From NCBI GenBank assembly GCA_963730315.1, contig CAVSRD010000006.1, forward strand, positions 62,001 through 126,000: DNA of 64,000 bases. Direction: 5' to 3'. The notes below the pieces were generated by a model. That model did not search any database, was not told where the DNA came from, and saw only the letters and a program-made list of their open reading frames with translations. The position numbers and the translations under genes are program-made. Of the stretch, positions 48,599 to 57,464 are shown one piece after another. Position 1 is the first letter of the stretch, and the number at the start of each line of letters is the position of its first letter. The stretch comes from VRUE01 sp963730315 (GTDB taxonomy: Bacteria; Actinomycetota; Thermoleophilia; Solirubrobacterales; 70-9).

Positions 48599-49300
48599 TC
48601 AGAAGACGTAGTTGCGCAGCTTCTCGGGAGCCAGGACCGTGACCCGGCCCCGGCCGGGTCGGACGACGCCGGCCCGCTCGAGATCGGCGAGGAAGCGGCT
48701 GACGCTCTCCCGCGAGGTGCCGGCGAGCTGGGCGAGATCGGCCTGGGTCATGCGAATCGTCACCTCGCCCCCCTCGCTGCCGCGCGGCGCCTCTTCGGCG
48801 ACCAGCTGGGAGAGGACGCCGGCGACGCGGCTGGGCACGGTCTGGAAGGACTGGCGCGCGATCCGCTCGTTGGCGCCGCGAAGGCGGCGCACCAGGGCGG
48901 CGACGAGCTTCACGCTGATTTCCGGGTGGCGGGCGAGCAGCGCCCGCACCTCGCCGGCCGGCAGCGCCAGCAGCTCGCCGTCGGAGAGGGCTTCGACGCT
49001 GGCCGAGCGCACCTCGCCGTCGAGCATCGCCAGCTCGCCGAAGATGTCGCCGGGACCGAGCGTGGCGAGCGTGATCGCCCGCCCGTCGGAGTGCTCGCGG
49101 GTGACCCGGAAGCTGCCCGAGCGGACGATGTAGCAGGCGTCGGAATGGTCGCCCTCGTGGAAGACGCGCGTCGCGGCGGGGAAGGAGCGCGGCACCGCGA
49201 CCCGCGAGAAGCGCTCCAGCTCCCCCTGCTCGAGGTCGGAGAAGAGCGGCACGCTGCGCAGCAGCTCGACCGGGCTGAGGCTCTCCTCCGGATCGGCCAT
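48599..49300 (-). CDS. Crp/Fnr family transcriptional regulator
   Basis: 233 residues from ATG 49300; the frame is open far upstream but homology begins here. The cyclic-nucleotide-binding-like barrel (18-125) shows LFSDLEQGELERFSRVAV, VFHEGDHSDACYIVRSGSFR and LGPGDIFGELAMLDGEVRSA with the G-E-L-A phosphate-cassette position. The C-terminal HTH is MTQADLAQLAGTSRESVSRF. In Crp the cassette is GELALxxxxxRxA; here R98 and S99 follow at suitable spacing, so cNMP binding is possible. Convergent with the RTX gene. Confidence 0.9.
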   Translation of the reverse strand: MADPEESLSPVELLRSVPLFSDLEQGELERFSRVAVPRSFPAATRVFHEGDHSDACYIVRSGSFRVTREHSDGRAITLATLGPGDIFGELAMLDGEVRSASVEALSDGELLALPAGEVRALLARHPEISVKLVAALVRRLRGANERIARQSFQTVPSRVAGVLSQLVAEEAPRGSEGGEVTIRMTQADLAQLAGTSRESVSRFLADLERAGVVRPGRGRVTVLAPEKLRNYVF

Positions 49301-49326
49301 CCCCGGATTATCCCCCCAACGCCCCC

Positions 49327-52300
49327 TCAGCCGCCACTGGCTGTGAGCTTGCGGGGGCCGCGGCTGAAGCCGGCGCTGAGCAGCGCCTCCTCCTGGCCGG
49401 AGCCGATCACAGGCTCGCCGTCGAGCTTCTCGACCGCCAGCTTCGGCAGGCGGCCGGCGGAGACGGCCTCGGCGAGCGCCTGCGCGGCGCCTGCGAGCTC
49501 GGCGCCGTCGAGCTCGAGCAGGCGGAGGATGCTGCGGCCGCCGCGCTCGACGTAGACGAGCGGCTCGCCGTCGCGGAGCAGGACGTGGGCGCCGGGAGTG
49601 CGGGCCGGGCGGCGGCCCGAGGGCGGCTTCGGCCAGGGCAGGGCGGCGCCGTAGGGGTTGGCCGGATCGGTGGCGGCGAGCACCTGGAGGGAGCCGTCCG
49701 GTTCGGGAAGCGAGCGCAGCCGCTCGACCGCTCCGGGGAGGGCGAACTGGGCGCCCCCCAGCCCCTCGACGAAGTAGCCGCGGCGGACGGTGCCGAGCAG
49801 CTCGAGGTTGCCCAGCTCGGCGTAGAGCGTGGAGAAGCCGCCGGGGACGCCCTCGGCGAGCACGGTCTCGCGGGTGACGATGCCGTAGCGCTCCAGCATC
49901 AGCTCGGCCTGAGCGCGCAGCTTCGGTCCCGGTCCGGGGGCGTCGGCGAACAGCGGCGCGGTCAGCGACCACCGGCCCTGCACGGCGCCGCCGGCGCCGG
50001 AGCGGCGGCGGGCGAAGCGGCGGCCGCCGCGCTCGTGGGAGGGCACGGCGCGCAGGCGGGGCGCCCGCAGCGGCGCGAAGGCGTCGTTGGTCACCTCGCC
50101 CGACCAGGCGAGGTCCCAGAGGGCGTTGTGAAGCTCCTCGGCGGGAAGGTCGAGGTCGGCGAGCAGGTCGAGCCAGAACGAGGGGCCGGCCGCGAGGCGC
50201 TCGCGGATCGCCTCCTGCGCCGCCCCCGCGGGGGTCTCCAGCTTCGCGTTGGCCGGCGGCGGCCCGGCGAGGCGGACGTCCTCGCGGAAGTAGAGGGCGA
50301 CGCGGCCGTCGCTGCGCCCGCGCGAGCCGGCGCCGATCCAAACCAGCTCGCCGCTGGTGCAGAGCTCGTCGAGCCAGGCGGGGGAGTAGGCGCCGAGGCG
50401 GCGCGGCAGCACGTCGTCCTCCCAGACCTTCGGGGTGAGGGCGACGCCCTGCAGCGGGACCAGCGCGTCGCGCAGGCGGTCCGGGCCGGCCCCGGCGGCG
50501 CGGTGAGCGTCGACGTTCTGCCAGCTCGGCAGGAAGCGGGCGAAGCGATCGCGGGCGGCCGGCTCGACTTCGCGCCGCAGGTGGGCGAGGCTGGCGCGGC
50601 GCACCCGCCGCAGCACCTCGGCGTCGCACCACTCGCGCTCACCGCCGCCCGGCAGCAGCTCGCCGCGCACCAGGGCGCCTTCGCGCTCCAGCTCGCGCAG
50701 CGCCGGGGCGGGGTCGACGCCGTAGCGGGCGGCGAGCTGCGCGGTCGGGAAGGGGCCGTGGGTGCGGGCGTAGCGGCGGACCAGGGCGCGCATCGCGTCG
50801 GGGTGGTCCTCGAGGAAGGTCTGGGGCAGGCCCGGGGGCGGCGGCACGCCGAGCGCGTCGCGGTAGAGACCCGCGTCCTCGCCGGCGATGAAGCGCTCCT
50901 CGCCGCCGATCCGGACCGCGGCGACACGGCGCTCGGCAACGAGCTTCTCCAGCATCGAGGCGGCCGAGTAGCCCTCGGCGACCCGCTCGGCGCACTCCTC
51001 GGCGCTGAGGTCCCCGACGTTGCGCAGCACCTGCTGCAGGGCGTCGCGGTCGCCGGCCCGCCCGGCCTCGGCACGGTGCTGGAGCTGCGCCTCGACCTCG
51101 GCCAGCGCCTCGGGGTCGATCAGCTCGCGCAACTCCTCCTGGCCGAGCAGCTCGCGCAGCAGGTCGCGATCGAGCGCCAGGGCGGCGGCGCGCCGCTCGG
51201 CGTTCGGTGTGTCCCCCTCGTACATGTAGGTGGCGACGTAGTCGAAGAGCAGCGAGGAGGCGAAGGGGGAGGCGGTCGGCGTCTCGACCTCTATCAGGCC
51301 GAGCCTGCGCGAGTGCAGGTCGGCGAGGATCTCGCGCAGCGCCGGCAGGTCGAAGACGTCGCGAAGGCACTCACGGTAGGTCTCGAGGACGACCGGGAAG
51401 CGGGGGAAGTCGCGCGCCACCTCGAGCAGGCTCTGCGACTTCAGCCGCTGCTGCCAGAGGGGCGTGCGCTTGCCCGGGTAGGCGCGCGGGATGAGCAGCG
51501 AGCGGGCCGCGTTCTCGCGGAAGCGGGCGCCGAACAGGGCGGAGCCCGACAGCTCGCGCACCACCAGGTCCTCCAGCTCGTCGGGCTCGACCATCACCAG
51601 GTCGGCGGGGGGCGGCTCGTCGGCGTCGGGCAGGTGGACGACGATGCCGTCGTCGGACCAGATCGCGTCCGCCTCGAGGTCGCGTTCGTCGCGGATCTTC
51701 TGCGACAGCGCCAGGCCCCAGGCGGCGTGGACGCGGCCGCCGAAGGGCGAGAGCACGCAGAGGCGCCAGTCGCCGATCTCGTCGCGGAAGCGCTCGATGA
51801 CGATCGTCTCGTCGGAGGGGACGACCCGGGTAGCCGCCTGCTGCTCGCGCAGGTAGGCGACGAGGTTCTCGGCGGCGCGGCGGTCGAGGTCGTACTCGCC
51901 GGCCAGCTCGGTCGGCTTGCGCGAGACCGCCTCGCGGGCGAAGGCGCCGATCGCCCGCCCCAGCTCGGCGGGGCGGCCGACCCCGTCGCCCTTCCAGAAC
52001 GGCACCGCGCCGGGCAGGCCGGGAGCCGGGGTGACGATCACCCGGTCGCGGGTGATGTCCTCGATCCGCCACGTCGTCGCGCCGAGCAGGAAGGTCTGGC
52101 CGGGGCGCGCCTCGTAGACCATCTCCTCGTCGAGCTCGCCGACCCGGCGGCCGTCCGGCAGGTGGACGCCGTAGAGGCCGCGGTCGGGGATAGTGCCGGC
52201 GTTGGTGACGACCAGCTGGCGGGCCCCCTTGCGGCCGTGCATCGTCCCCTTGGTGCGGTCCCAGACGATCCGCGGCCGCAGCTCGGCGAAGCGGTCCGAC

Positions 52301-53763
52301 GGGTAGCGGCCGTCGAGCATGTCGAGCACGTTCTCGAGCTGTTCGCGGGACAGCTCGGCGAACGGCTGGGCCGCGGTGACGAGGCGCTCGACCTCGTCGA
52401 TCTCCCAGCGATCGAGCGCCGCCAACGAGACCAGGTGCTGGGCGAGCACGTCGAGGGGGTTCTGGGGCACGATCGTCTCCTCGATCGCCCCCTCGCGCAT
52501 CCGCCGCGCGACCACCGCGCACTCGAGCAGGTCGGCGCGGAACTTCGGGAAGATGCGGCCGCGCGAGACCTCGCCCAGCGAGTGGCCGGCCCGGCCGACC
52601 CGCTGCAGGCCGCGGCTCACCGACTTCGGCGACTCGACCTGGATCACCAGGTCGACGGCGCCCATGTCGATCCCCAGCTCCAGGCTCGACGTCGCGACCA
52701 GGCAGGGGAGCTGGCCGGACTTGAGCAGCTCCTCGACCACGGCGCGCTCCTCGTGGGAGAGCGACCCATGGTGCGCCCGCGCGATCTCCTCCTCGGCCAG
52801 CTCGTTGAGGCGCTTGGCGAGGCGCTCGGCGGCGCGGCGGGCGTTGACGAAGACGATCGTCGAGTTGTGCTGGCGGACCAGCGCGAGAAGCTCGGGGTAG
52901 ATCGCGGGCCAGATCGAACGGACGTGGGCGTTCGGCTCGCCGTCGGCGGGAACGCCGTCCTCCGTGGGGAAGCTGGGCGCACCGGGTTCGCTCATGTCCT
53001 CGACGGGGACGACGATCTCGAGGTCCAGCTCCTTGCCGCTGCCGGCGTCGACGATCTCGCACTCCCGCTTCGGGCCGACCAGGAACTTGGCGATCCGCTC
53101 CAGAGGCCGCTGCGTCGCCGAGAGCCCGATCCGCTGAAGCTTCTCGGCCTCAGTCAGGTGCTCCAGTCGCTCGAGGGTGAGGGCGAGGTGGGATCCGCGC
53201 TTGCTCTGGGCGACGGCGTGGATCTCGTCGACGATCACCGCCTCGGCGCCACCGAGCATCTCCCGTGCGTCGGAGGAGAGGATCAGGTAGAGCGACTCGG
53301 GGGTGGTGATGAGGATGTCGGGGGGCGATTTGCGCATCGCCCGGCGTTCGGCCTGGGAGGTGTCGCCGGTGCGCAGGCCGACCGAGATGTCGGCGCCGAT
53401 GCCGCGCAGCGGCGCGCGCAGGTTGCGCTCGATGTCGTAGGAGAGGGCCTTGAGCGGCGAGACATAGACGATCTTCACGCCCTCTCCCCGCCGACGGGCC
53501 GATTTCGGGCGCATATCGTCCGAAATCGTCCCGTCGTCGGTTGCGCGCCAGAGACGGTCGATCCCCCAGAGGAAGGCGGCGAGGGTCTTGCCGGAGCCGG
53601 TCGGGGCGCAGATCAGCGCGTTGGCGCCGCCGGAGATCGCCTCCCAGCCGCCCGCCTGCGCGGGCGTCGGCTCCTCGAACGAGGCCTCGAACCAGCGCCT
53701 GACGGGGGCGCTGAACGGCGCCAGCGGATCGGAACCCGCGCTCTTCTTCGCGTCGGTGGTCAA
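49327..53763 (-). CDS. lhr: Lhr-type ATP-dependent DNA helicase
   Basis: 1478 residues, in the range of full-length Lhr. Superfamily 2 motifs: Q-motif WFEASFEEPTPAQAGGWEAI, Walker A APTGSGKTLAAFLW, DEIHAV (motif II), TATQ-like GLSATQRPLERIAKFL, and motif VI QRVGRAGHSLG. After the helicase domains come the winged-helix and Lhr core segments and a ~600-residue C-terminal region with tandem winged helices (GPFPTAQLAARYGVD) typical of Lhr-CTD. Mycobacterial Lhr is a 3'-5' DNA-repair helicase induced by DNA damage. The start is 27 bases before the Crp/Fnr gene on the same strand. Confidence 0.93.
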   Translation of the reverse strand: MTTDAKKSAGSDPLAPFSAPVRRWFEASFEEPTPAQAGGWEAISGGANALICAPTGSGKTLAAFLWGIDRLWRATDDGTISDDMRPKSARRRGEGVKIVYVSPLKALSYDIERNLRAPLRGIGADISVGLRTGDTSQAERRAMRKSPPDILITTPESLYLILSSDAREMLGGAEAVIVDEIHAVAQSKRGSHLALTLERLEHLTEAEKLQRIGLSATQRPLERIAKFLVGPKRECEIVDAGSGKELDLEIVVPVEDMSEPGAPSFPTEDGVPADGEPNAHVRSIWPAIYPELLALVRQHNSTIVFVNARRAAERLAKRLNELAEEEIARAHHGSLSHEERAVVEELLKSGQLPCLVATSSLELGIDMGAVDLVIQVESPKSVSRGLQRVGRAGHSLGEVSRGRIFPKFRADLLECAVVARRMREGAIEETIVPQNPLDVLAQHLVSLAALDRWEIDEVERLVTAAQPFAELSREQLENVLDMLDGRYPSDRFAELRPRIVWDRTKGTMHGRKGARQLVVTNAGTIPDRGLYGVHLPDGRRVGELDEEMVYEARPGQTFLLGATTWRIEDITRDRVIVTPAPGLPGAVPFWKGDGVGRPAELGRAIGAFAREAVSRKPTELAGEYDLDRRAAENLVAYLREQQAATRVVPSDETIVIERFRDEIGDWRLCVLSPFGGRVHAAWGLALSQKIRDERDLEADAIWSDDGIVVHLPDADEPPPADLVMVEPDELEDLVVRELSGSALFGARFRENAARSLLIPRAYPGKRTPLWQQRLKSQSLLEVARDFPRFPVVLETYRECLRDVFDLPALREILADLHSRRLGLIEVETPTASPFASSLLFDYVATYMYEGDTPNAERRAAALALDRDLLRELLGQEELRELIDPEALAEVEAQLQHRAEAGRAGDRDALQQVLRNVGDLSAEECAERVAEGYSAASMLEKLVAERRVAAVRIGGEERFIAGEDAGLYRDALGVPPPPGLPQTFLEDHPDAMRALVRRYARTHGPFPTAQLAARYGVDPAPALRELEREGALVRGELLPGGGEREWCDAEVLRRVRRASLAHLRREVEPAARDRFARFLPSWQNVDAHRAAGAGPDRLRDALVPLQGVALTPKVWEDDVLPRRLGAYSPAWLDELCTSGELVWIGAGSRGRSDGRVALYFREDVRLAGPPPANAKLETPAGAAQEAIRERLAAGPSFWLDLLADLDLPAEELHNALWDLAWSGEVTNDAFAPLRAPRLRAVPSHERGGRRFARRRSGAGGAVQGRWSLTAPLFADAPGPGPKLRAQAELMLERYGIVTRETVLAEGVPGGFSTLYAELGNLELLGTVRRGYFVEGLGGAQFALPGAVERLRSLPEPDGSLQVLAATDPANPYGAALPWPKPPSGRRPARTPGAHVLLRDGEPLVYVERGGRSILRLLELDGAELAGAAQALAEAVSAGRLPKLAVEKLDGEPVIGSGQEEALLSAGFSRGPRKLTASGG

Positions 53764-53796
53764 CCCACCGATCCTACGCCCGACCGTCGGTCGCCG

Positions 53797-54945
53797 TTAG
53801 GCGCGGCCGCCGGCGAAACCGACGTAGGCGTTCCAGGCGGGCTTCGGCACGAAGCCTTCGCCGAACAGGCCGGAGCCGTCGCAGAAGTTGCAGGAGCCCC
53901 TCAGGTCGCCTACCGAGAACCAGTAGACGCGCTGGACGTGCCACTTGCGCTGCTTGTTGCGCAGCACGCGGAAGGCGCCCTTCAGCTGGGCCGCCTGGCC
54001 GGCCCTGCCTTTGGCGAAGGAGTTGTTGCGGGTCGGGCGCTGCGAGCTCCAACCCAGCTCGGTGATCCAGAGGCCCTTGCCTGCGTCGCGGTTGGCCTTC
54101 AGCGCGCGGCGGAATTCTTCGATGTAGGGGGTGAGGCGCTGGTAGCGGCCGGTGTAAGGGTGCAGGGCGACGCCCTGGAACTTCGACTTGATCCCCGGCG
54201 TGCGCTTGTACATCTGTTCGAGGAAGTCGGCTGCGAAGTAGGCCTGCGGGGGCTTGCGCTTTCGGGTCGCCTCGACCGGCCGCGCGAACATGCCGCCCAG
54301 CACGACCCGGGCGCCGCGGTCGGCGCCTTTGACCGCGGCGTAGGAGAGCTTGACCAGCTTCCCGTATTCGCCTGGGTTCGGCCTTGCCACGAAGTACTTG
54401 AAGTTCTCCTCGTTCCAGATCTGCCAGGTGCGCATCGGGCGCTTCGGCACGGCCACGTTCTGCGCCCAGAAGCTGCCGTTCGGCCCGTAGCGCTTGATCG
54501 CCGCCTTGACGAACCGCTTCCAGCCGGAGCGCTGCCTGCCGTTGCGTACCGGGAGGAACTTCGGGGCCTTGACCTTGCCGCCCGAGCCGGGGACCGGTAC
54601 TTCCGGGACCGCCCAGCGGGGCGCTCCGTAGAGGAAGGGCAGCACCTCGATCCCCGCCGAGGCGGCGTTGCCGACAACCGCGTCGAAGGCACCGAAGTCG
54701 ATCGGGCCGTTCCGGCGGGGCTGCGCGGCAGGCCAGGAGATCACGATGCGCATGCTGTCGACGCCCCCCCGCTTCAGCCGCCGAAGCTGTTCGAGGGTCG
54801 GTTCCGTCTGCGGCACGACGCCCCAGAACTTGCCGGGAAGGGCGACGGCTGAGGAGGCCGACACGGCGGCGACCAGGGCGGCGGCCGCCAGAGCGGCGAA
54901 CCCGACCCTGATCCGCCTTGCGCGGCGCTTTCGGCGTGGGCCCAT
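53797..54945 (-). CDS. Secreted clan GH-A glycoside hydrolase
   Basis: 382 residues. A basic leader (GPRRKRRARRIRVGFAALAA) and hydrophobic stretch to residue ~35 form the signal peptide. The TIM barrel carries the acid/base Glu in TWQIWNEENFKYF (W-N-E-x-N) and the nucleophile Glu in GLWITELGWSSQRP, the pair expected of GH-A families such as GH39/GH5. Likely cleaves an extracellular polysaccharide. It lies at the edge of the polysaccharide-synthesis region and follows the next gene by three bases on the same strand. Confidence 0.85.
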   Translation of the reverse strand: MGPRRKRRARRIRVGFAALAAAALVAAVSASSAVALPGKFWGVVPQTEPTLEQLRRLKRGGVDSMRIVISWPAAQPRRNGPIDFGAFDAVVGNAASAGIEVLPFLYGAPRWAVPEVPVPGSGGKVKAPKFLPVRNGRQRSGWKRFVKAAIKRYGPNGSFWAQNVAVPKRPMRTWQIWNEENFKYFVARPNPGEYGKLVKLSYAAVKGADRGARVVLGGMFARPVEATRKRKPPQAYFAADFLEQMYKRTPGIKSKFQGVALHPYTGRYQRLTPYIEEFRRALKANRDAGKGLWITELGWSSQRPTRNNSFAKGRAGQAAQLKGAFRVLRNKQRKWHVQRVYWFSVGDLRGSCNFCDGSGLFGEGFVPKPAWNAYVGFAGGRA

Positions 54946-54948
54946 CGC

Positions 54949-55527
54949 TCAGCCTGCCTTCGGCGAGACGGACGTGGGCGGGGCGCCGCGGCGGCGGCGC
55001 TGCTTGTACATCACGGCGCCCAGCGAGAGCGCCGCCAGCACGGCGACGGCGATCAGGATCGGCACGAGCGGCGAGGAGCCGCCCCCGCCGCTCTTCGTGG
55101 GCGTCGGTTCGACGTTGCTTCCGGTCGCTCGCGTGGGCGAGGCCGATCCGTGCCCGGACTGGTTGCCCTGCGCGTTCGCGTTCCCGTGCGCCTTGCCGCT
55201 GCCGCTCGCGGCGCCCGAGCCTCCGCTCGAATTCGAGGAGCCGCCCGCCGCCGCAGCCGTTTCGGAAGAATGCGAGGAACTCTTGCCGCCGGCGCCTTCC
55301 CGTGCCGGCTGGCCGCCGTTCTTGGTCGTCGAGGACTTGGCCGGGGGTTGTTGCCCGTTGTGGACCTTGCCGCCGGTTACCGTAGGCGGGGAATCGGAGT
55401 ACTGGACACCGCTGGAATCCGCGTAGGCGAGTACCGGAAGACAGGCAGATGCGAGCAGAGCCAGCACTGACACAGCAAGCGCTTGGCGGCCCGAGACCCG
55501 GGTCGAGGGGTGACGCGTCCCGTTCAT
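54949..55527 (-). CDS. Low-complexity secreted protein with C-terminal membrane anchor
   Basis: 192 residues from ATG 55527. A signal peptide (LAVSVLALLASACLPVLAYA) is followed by a ~100-residue Ser/Gly/Ala/Asn-rich region (KSSSHSSETAAAAGGSSNSS) and a single TM helix (PLVPILIAVAVLAALSLGAV) with a basic tail KQRRRRG. The architecture resembles cell-wall stalk proteins. There is no LPXTG sorting motif. The start lies inside the first codons of the divergent O-antigen-ligase-like gene as annotated, so one of the two starts is probably wrong. Confidence 0.68.
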   Translation of the reverse strand: MNGTRHPSTRVSGRQALAVSVLALLASACLPVLAYADSSGVQYSDSPPTVTGGKVHNGQQPPAKSSTTKNGGQPAREGAGGKSSSHSSETAAAAGGSSNSSGGSGAASGSGKAHGNANAQGNQSGHGSASPTRATGSNVEPTPTKSGGGGSSPLVPILIAVAVLAALSLGAVMYKQRRRRGAPPTSVSPKAG

Positions 55528-57464
55528 CGCGCGGAAGGTTAGACCAAACGGCGGCGTTGCTCGCGCCGGTCGCCCTGATCGCCGGCCTGGCGCTGGCCGG
55601 GGGCGGCTTCGACGTGACCGACCGGCATGTCGCAGGCCTCGCCGTCTGGCTGGTGGTCGTTGGCCTGCTCGTCCTCGGCGCGGCGTCGCGGGCGACGCTG
55701 GGCCGCCCGTTCTACTGGGCAGCGGCTTCGATCTGCGCTCTGGCGGTGTGGTCTGCGCTTTCATCGTTCTGGTCGGGGTCGGTGGAGCTGAGCGTGATCG
55801 AGGCGGACCGCCTCCTCGTCTACCTCAGCTTCTTCCTCGCCGCCTTCCTGATCGCCCAAACCGACGAAAGGCGCCAACGTTTCGCTGAAGGCCTGACGAT
55901 TGCGGTGACGCTCGTCGCCCTGCTGGGCCTTGCAAGCCGCCTCCTTCCGCACGTTCTCGAGGTCAGCGGCTCGCTCGGCAGCGGGCCGCGGCTGCGCTAT
56001 CCGCTTGGCTACTGGAACGCCAACGGAGCGATGTTCGGGATCGCCGTGGCGCTGCTGCTCTGGACGAGCAGGCGGGCCGCATGGACGGGCCTGCGCTGGC
56101 TCTCGGTCGCGGCGATGCCCGCCGTCCTGCTGGCCCTCTACTTCACCTACTCGCGCGGCGGGCTGCTGGCGCTCCTGATCGCCGCCGGCTGCACGATCGC
56201 CCTCTCCCGCGACCGGCTGTGGATGCTTGCGACGCTGGGGATCGGCGCGCTCGGGGCGCTGCCGGCGGTGCTCGCGGTGCAGGGCCGCCGCAGCCTCGCC
56301 GACAACATCGACACTCAAACGTCCGTCCATCAAGGGGTGACGGTGCTGCTGATCCTGCTCGCCGGGATCGCCCTGGTCCTGGCGCTCTTCGCGGCGCTGC
56401 GCTGGGCCGAGCGGCGCGGCGGCGGGCTGACCGGGCGGGCCGTTGCGCTGTCGCGCAACCCGACCGTGCTGAAGGGGACCGCCGCGGTCGCCGCGCTGGC
56501 CGCGATCGCCGTCGCGATCGCAATCGGCGGTCGCGCCTGGGACCAGTTCACCCGCTCCGACGTCCAGTTCCCGGCGCGGCCCGAACAGCACTTCTCGCAG
56601 CTCAGCAGCGCCGGTCGCAACGACTTCTTCCGGGTCGCGATCGACGCCTTCGAAGAAAGGCCGCTCGTAGGGATCGGCGCGGGCACCTATCAGTTCGCCT
56701 GGGAGCAGCACAGGACGATCAACCGGCCGGTGCACGACGCGCATTCGCTCTACCTGGAGTCATTCGCCGAGCTGGGGGTCGTCGGCGGCCTGATCGTCCT
56801 CGCCCTGGTCGGGGGGCTGCTCTGGACCGGCTTCTCCGCCTGGCGGGCGGCTCCCCATCCACAACGCGAGCGCTACGCGGTGCTGTTCGCGGCGACCCTC
56901 GCCTTCGCGGTCGGCGCCGGGCTCGACTGGTTCTGGGAAATCGCCGGGCTGGGGGCGGTCTTCTTCCTCGCCGCCGGGACGCTGGTCGCCGCCAGGTGCG
57001 CGCAGCTGGCGCCGCTCGCCCTCCCGGGCGAGGAGCGACGCAGCGAGGATCGGCGCTTCGGCCTCACCGTGGCCGGGCTCGCGGTCGCCTGGGTGGCGGC
57101 GATCGCGCTGATCGGCCCGTTGCTGGTCGAACACGAGATCGAAACGAGCCAGAGCGCCGCCGCCGACGGGGACATCGCCTCGGCGGTCGAACACGCGGAC
57201 ACGGCTCGGTCGATCGAGCCGTTCGCCGCCTCGCCCTACGTGCAGCTGGCGCTGCTGGCCGAGGTCCAGGGCGACTACCAGACCGCGTCGCAGCGGCTCA
57301 CGCAAGCGATCGCCCGCGAGGACGGCAACTGGCAGCTCTACTACCTGCGCTCTAGAGTCGAGCATGAGGCCGGCAACGAATCCGCGGCCCGGGCCGACCT
57401 CGAACGGGCCAGGCGGCTGAATCCGCGTCTCGGCTGCCTGCGCTCGGGATGGAACTGCGGGTGA
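55449..57464 (+). CDS. O-antigen ligase-like membrane protein with TPR-like C-terminal part
   Basis: 671 residues in the frame shown; the true start is uncertain and may be as late as about 55555, where the first TM helix begins (LLAPVALIAGLALAGGGFDV). About 12-14 TM helices. The Wzy_C signature lies in a large periplasmic loop: SSAGRNDFFRVAIDAFEERP, GIGAGTYQFAWEQHRTI and HDAHSLYLESFAELGVVGGL. After the last TM helix, two TPR-like hairpins follow (DIASAVEHADTARSIEPFAA; SAARADLERARRLNP). Such proteins ligate or polymerise lipid-linked glycans on the outer face of the membrane. Coupled to the next gene. Confidence 0.85.
   Translation: MRAEPALTQQALGGPRPGSRGDASRSSRGRLDQTAALLAPVALIAGLALAGGGFDVTDRHVAGLAVWLVVVGLLVLGAASRATLGRPFYWAAASICALAVWSALSSFWSGSVELSVIEADRLLVYLSFFLAAFLIAQTDERRQRFAEGLTIAVTLVALLGLASRLLPHVLEVSGSLGSGPRLRYPLGYWNANGAMFGIAVALLLWTSRRAAWTGLRWLSVAAMPAVLLALYFTYSRGGLLALLIAAGCTIALSRDRLWMLATLGIGALGALPAVLAVQGRRSLADNIDTQTSVHQGVTVLLILLAGIALVLALFAALRWAERRGGGLTGRAVALSRNPTVLKGTAAVAALAAIAVAIAIGGRAWDQFTRSDVQFPARPEQHFSQLSSAGRNDFFRVAIDAFEERPLVGIGAGTYQFAWEQHRTINRPVHDAHSLYLESFAELGVVGGLIVLALVGGLLWTGFSAWRAAPHPQRERYAVLFAATLAFAVGAGLDWFWEIAGLGAVFFLAAGTLVAARCAQLAPLALPGEERRSEDRRFGLTVAGLAVAWVAAIALIGPLLVEHEIETSQSAAADGDIASAVEHADTARSIEPFAASPYVQLALLAEVQGDYQTASQRLTQAIAREDGNWQLYYLRSRVEHEAGNESAARADLERARRLNPRLGCLRSGWNCG

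Noticed and set aside
49585..54852. 1755-codon open frame on the plus strand
   Set aside because: It lies antisense to the Lhr helicase and glycosidase genes. The translation is a Gly/Ala/Val/Arg-rich, low-complexity string without motifs, a known effect of high-GC codon bias on the opposite strand.
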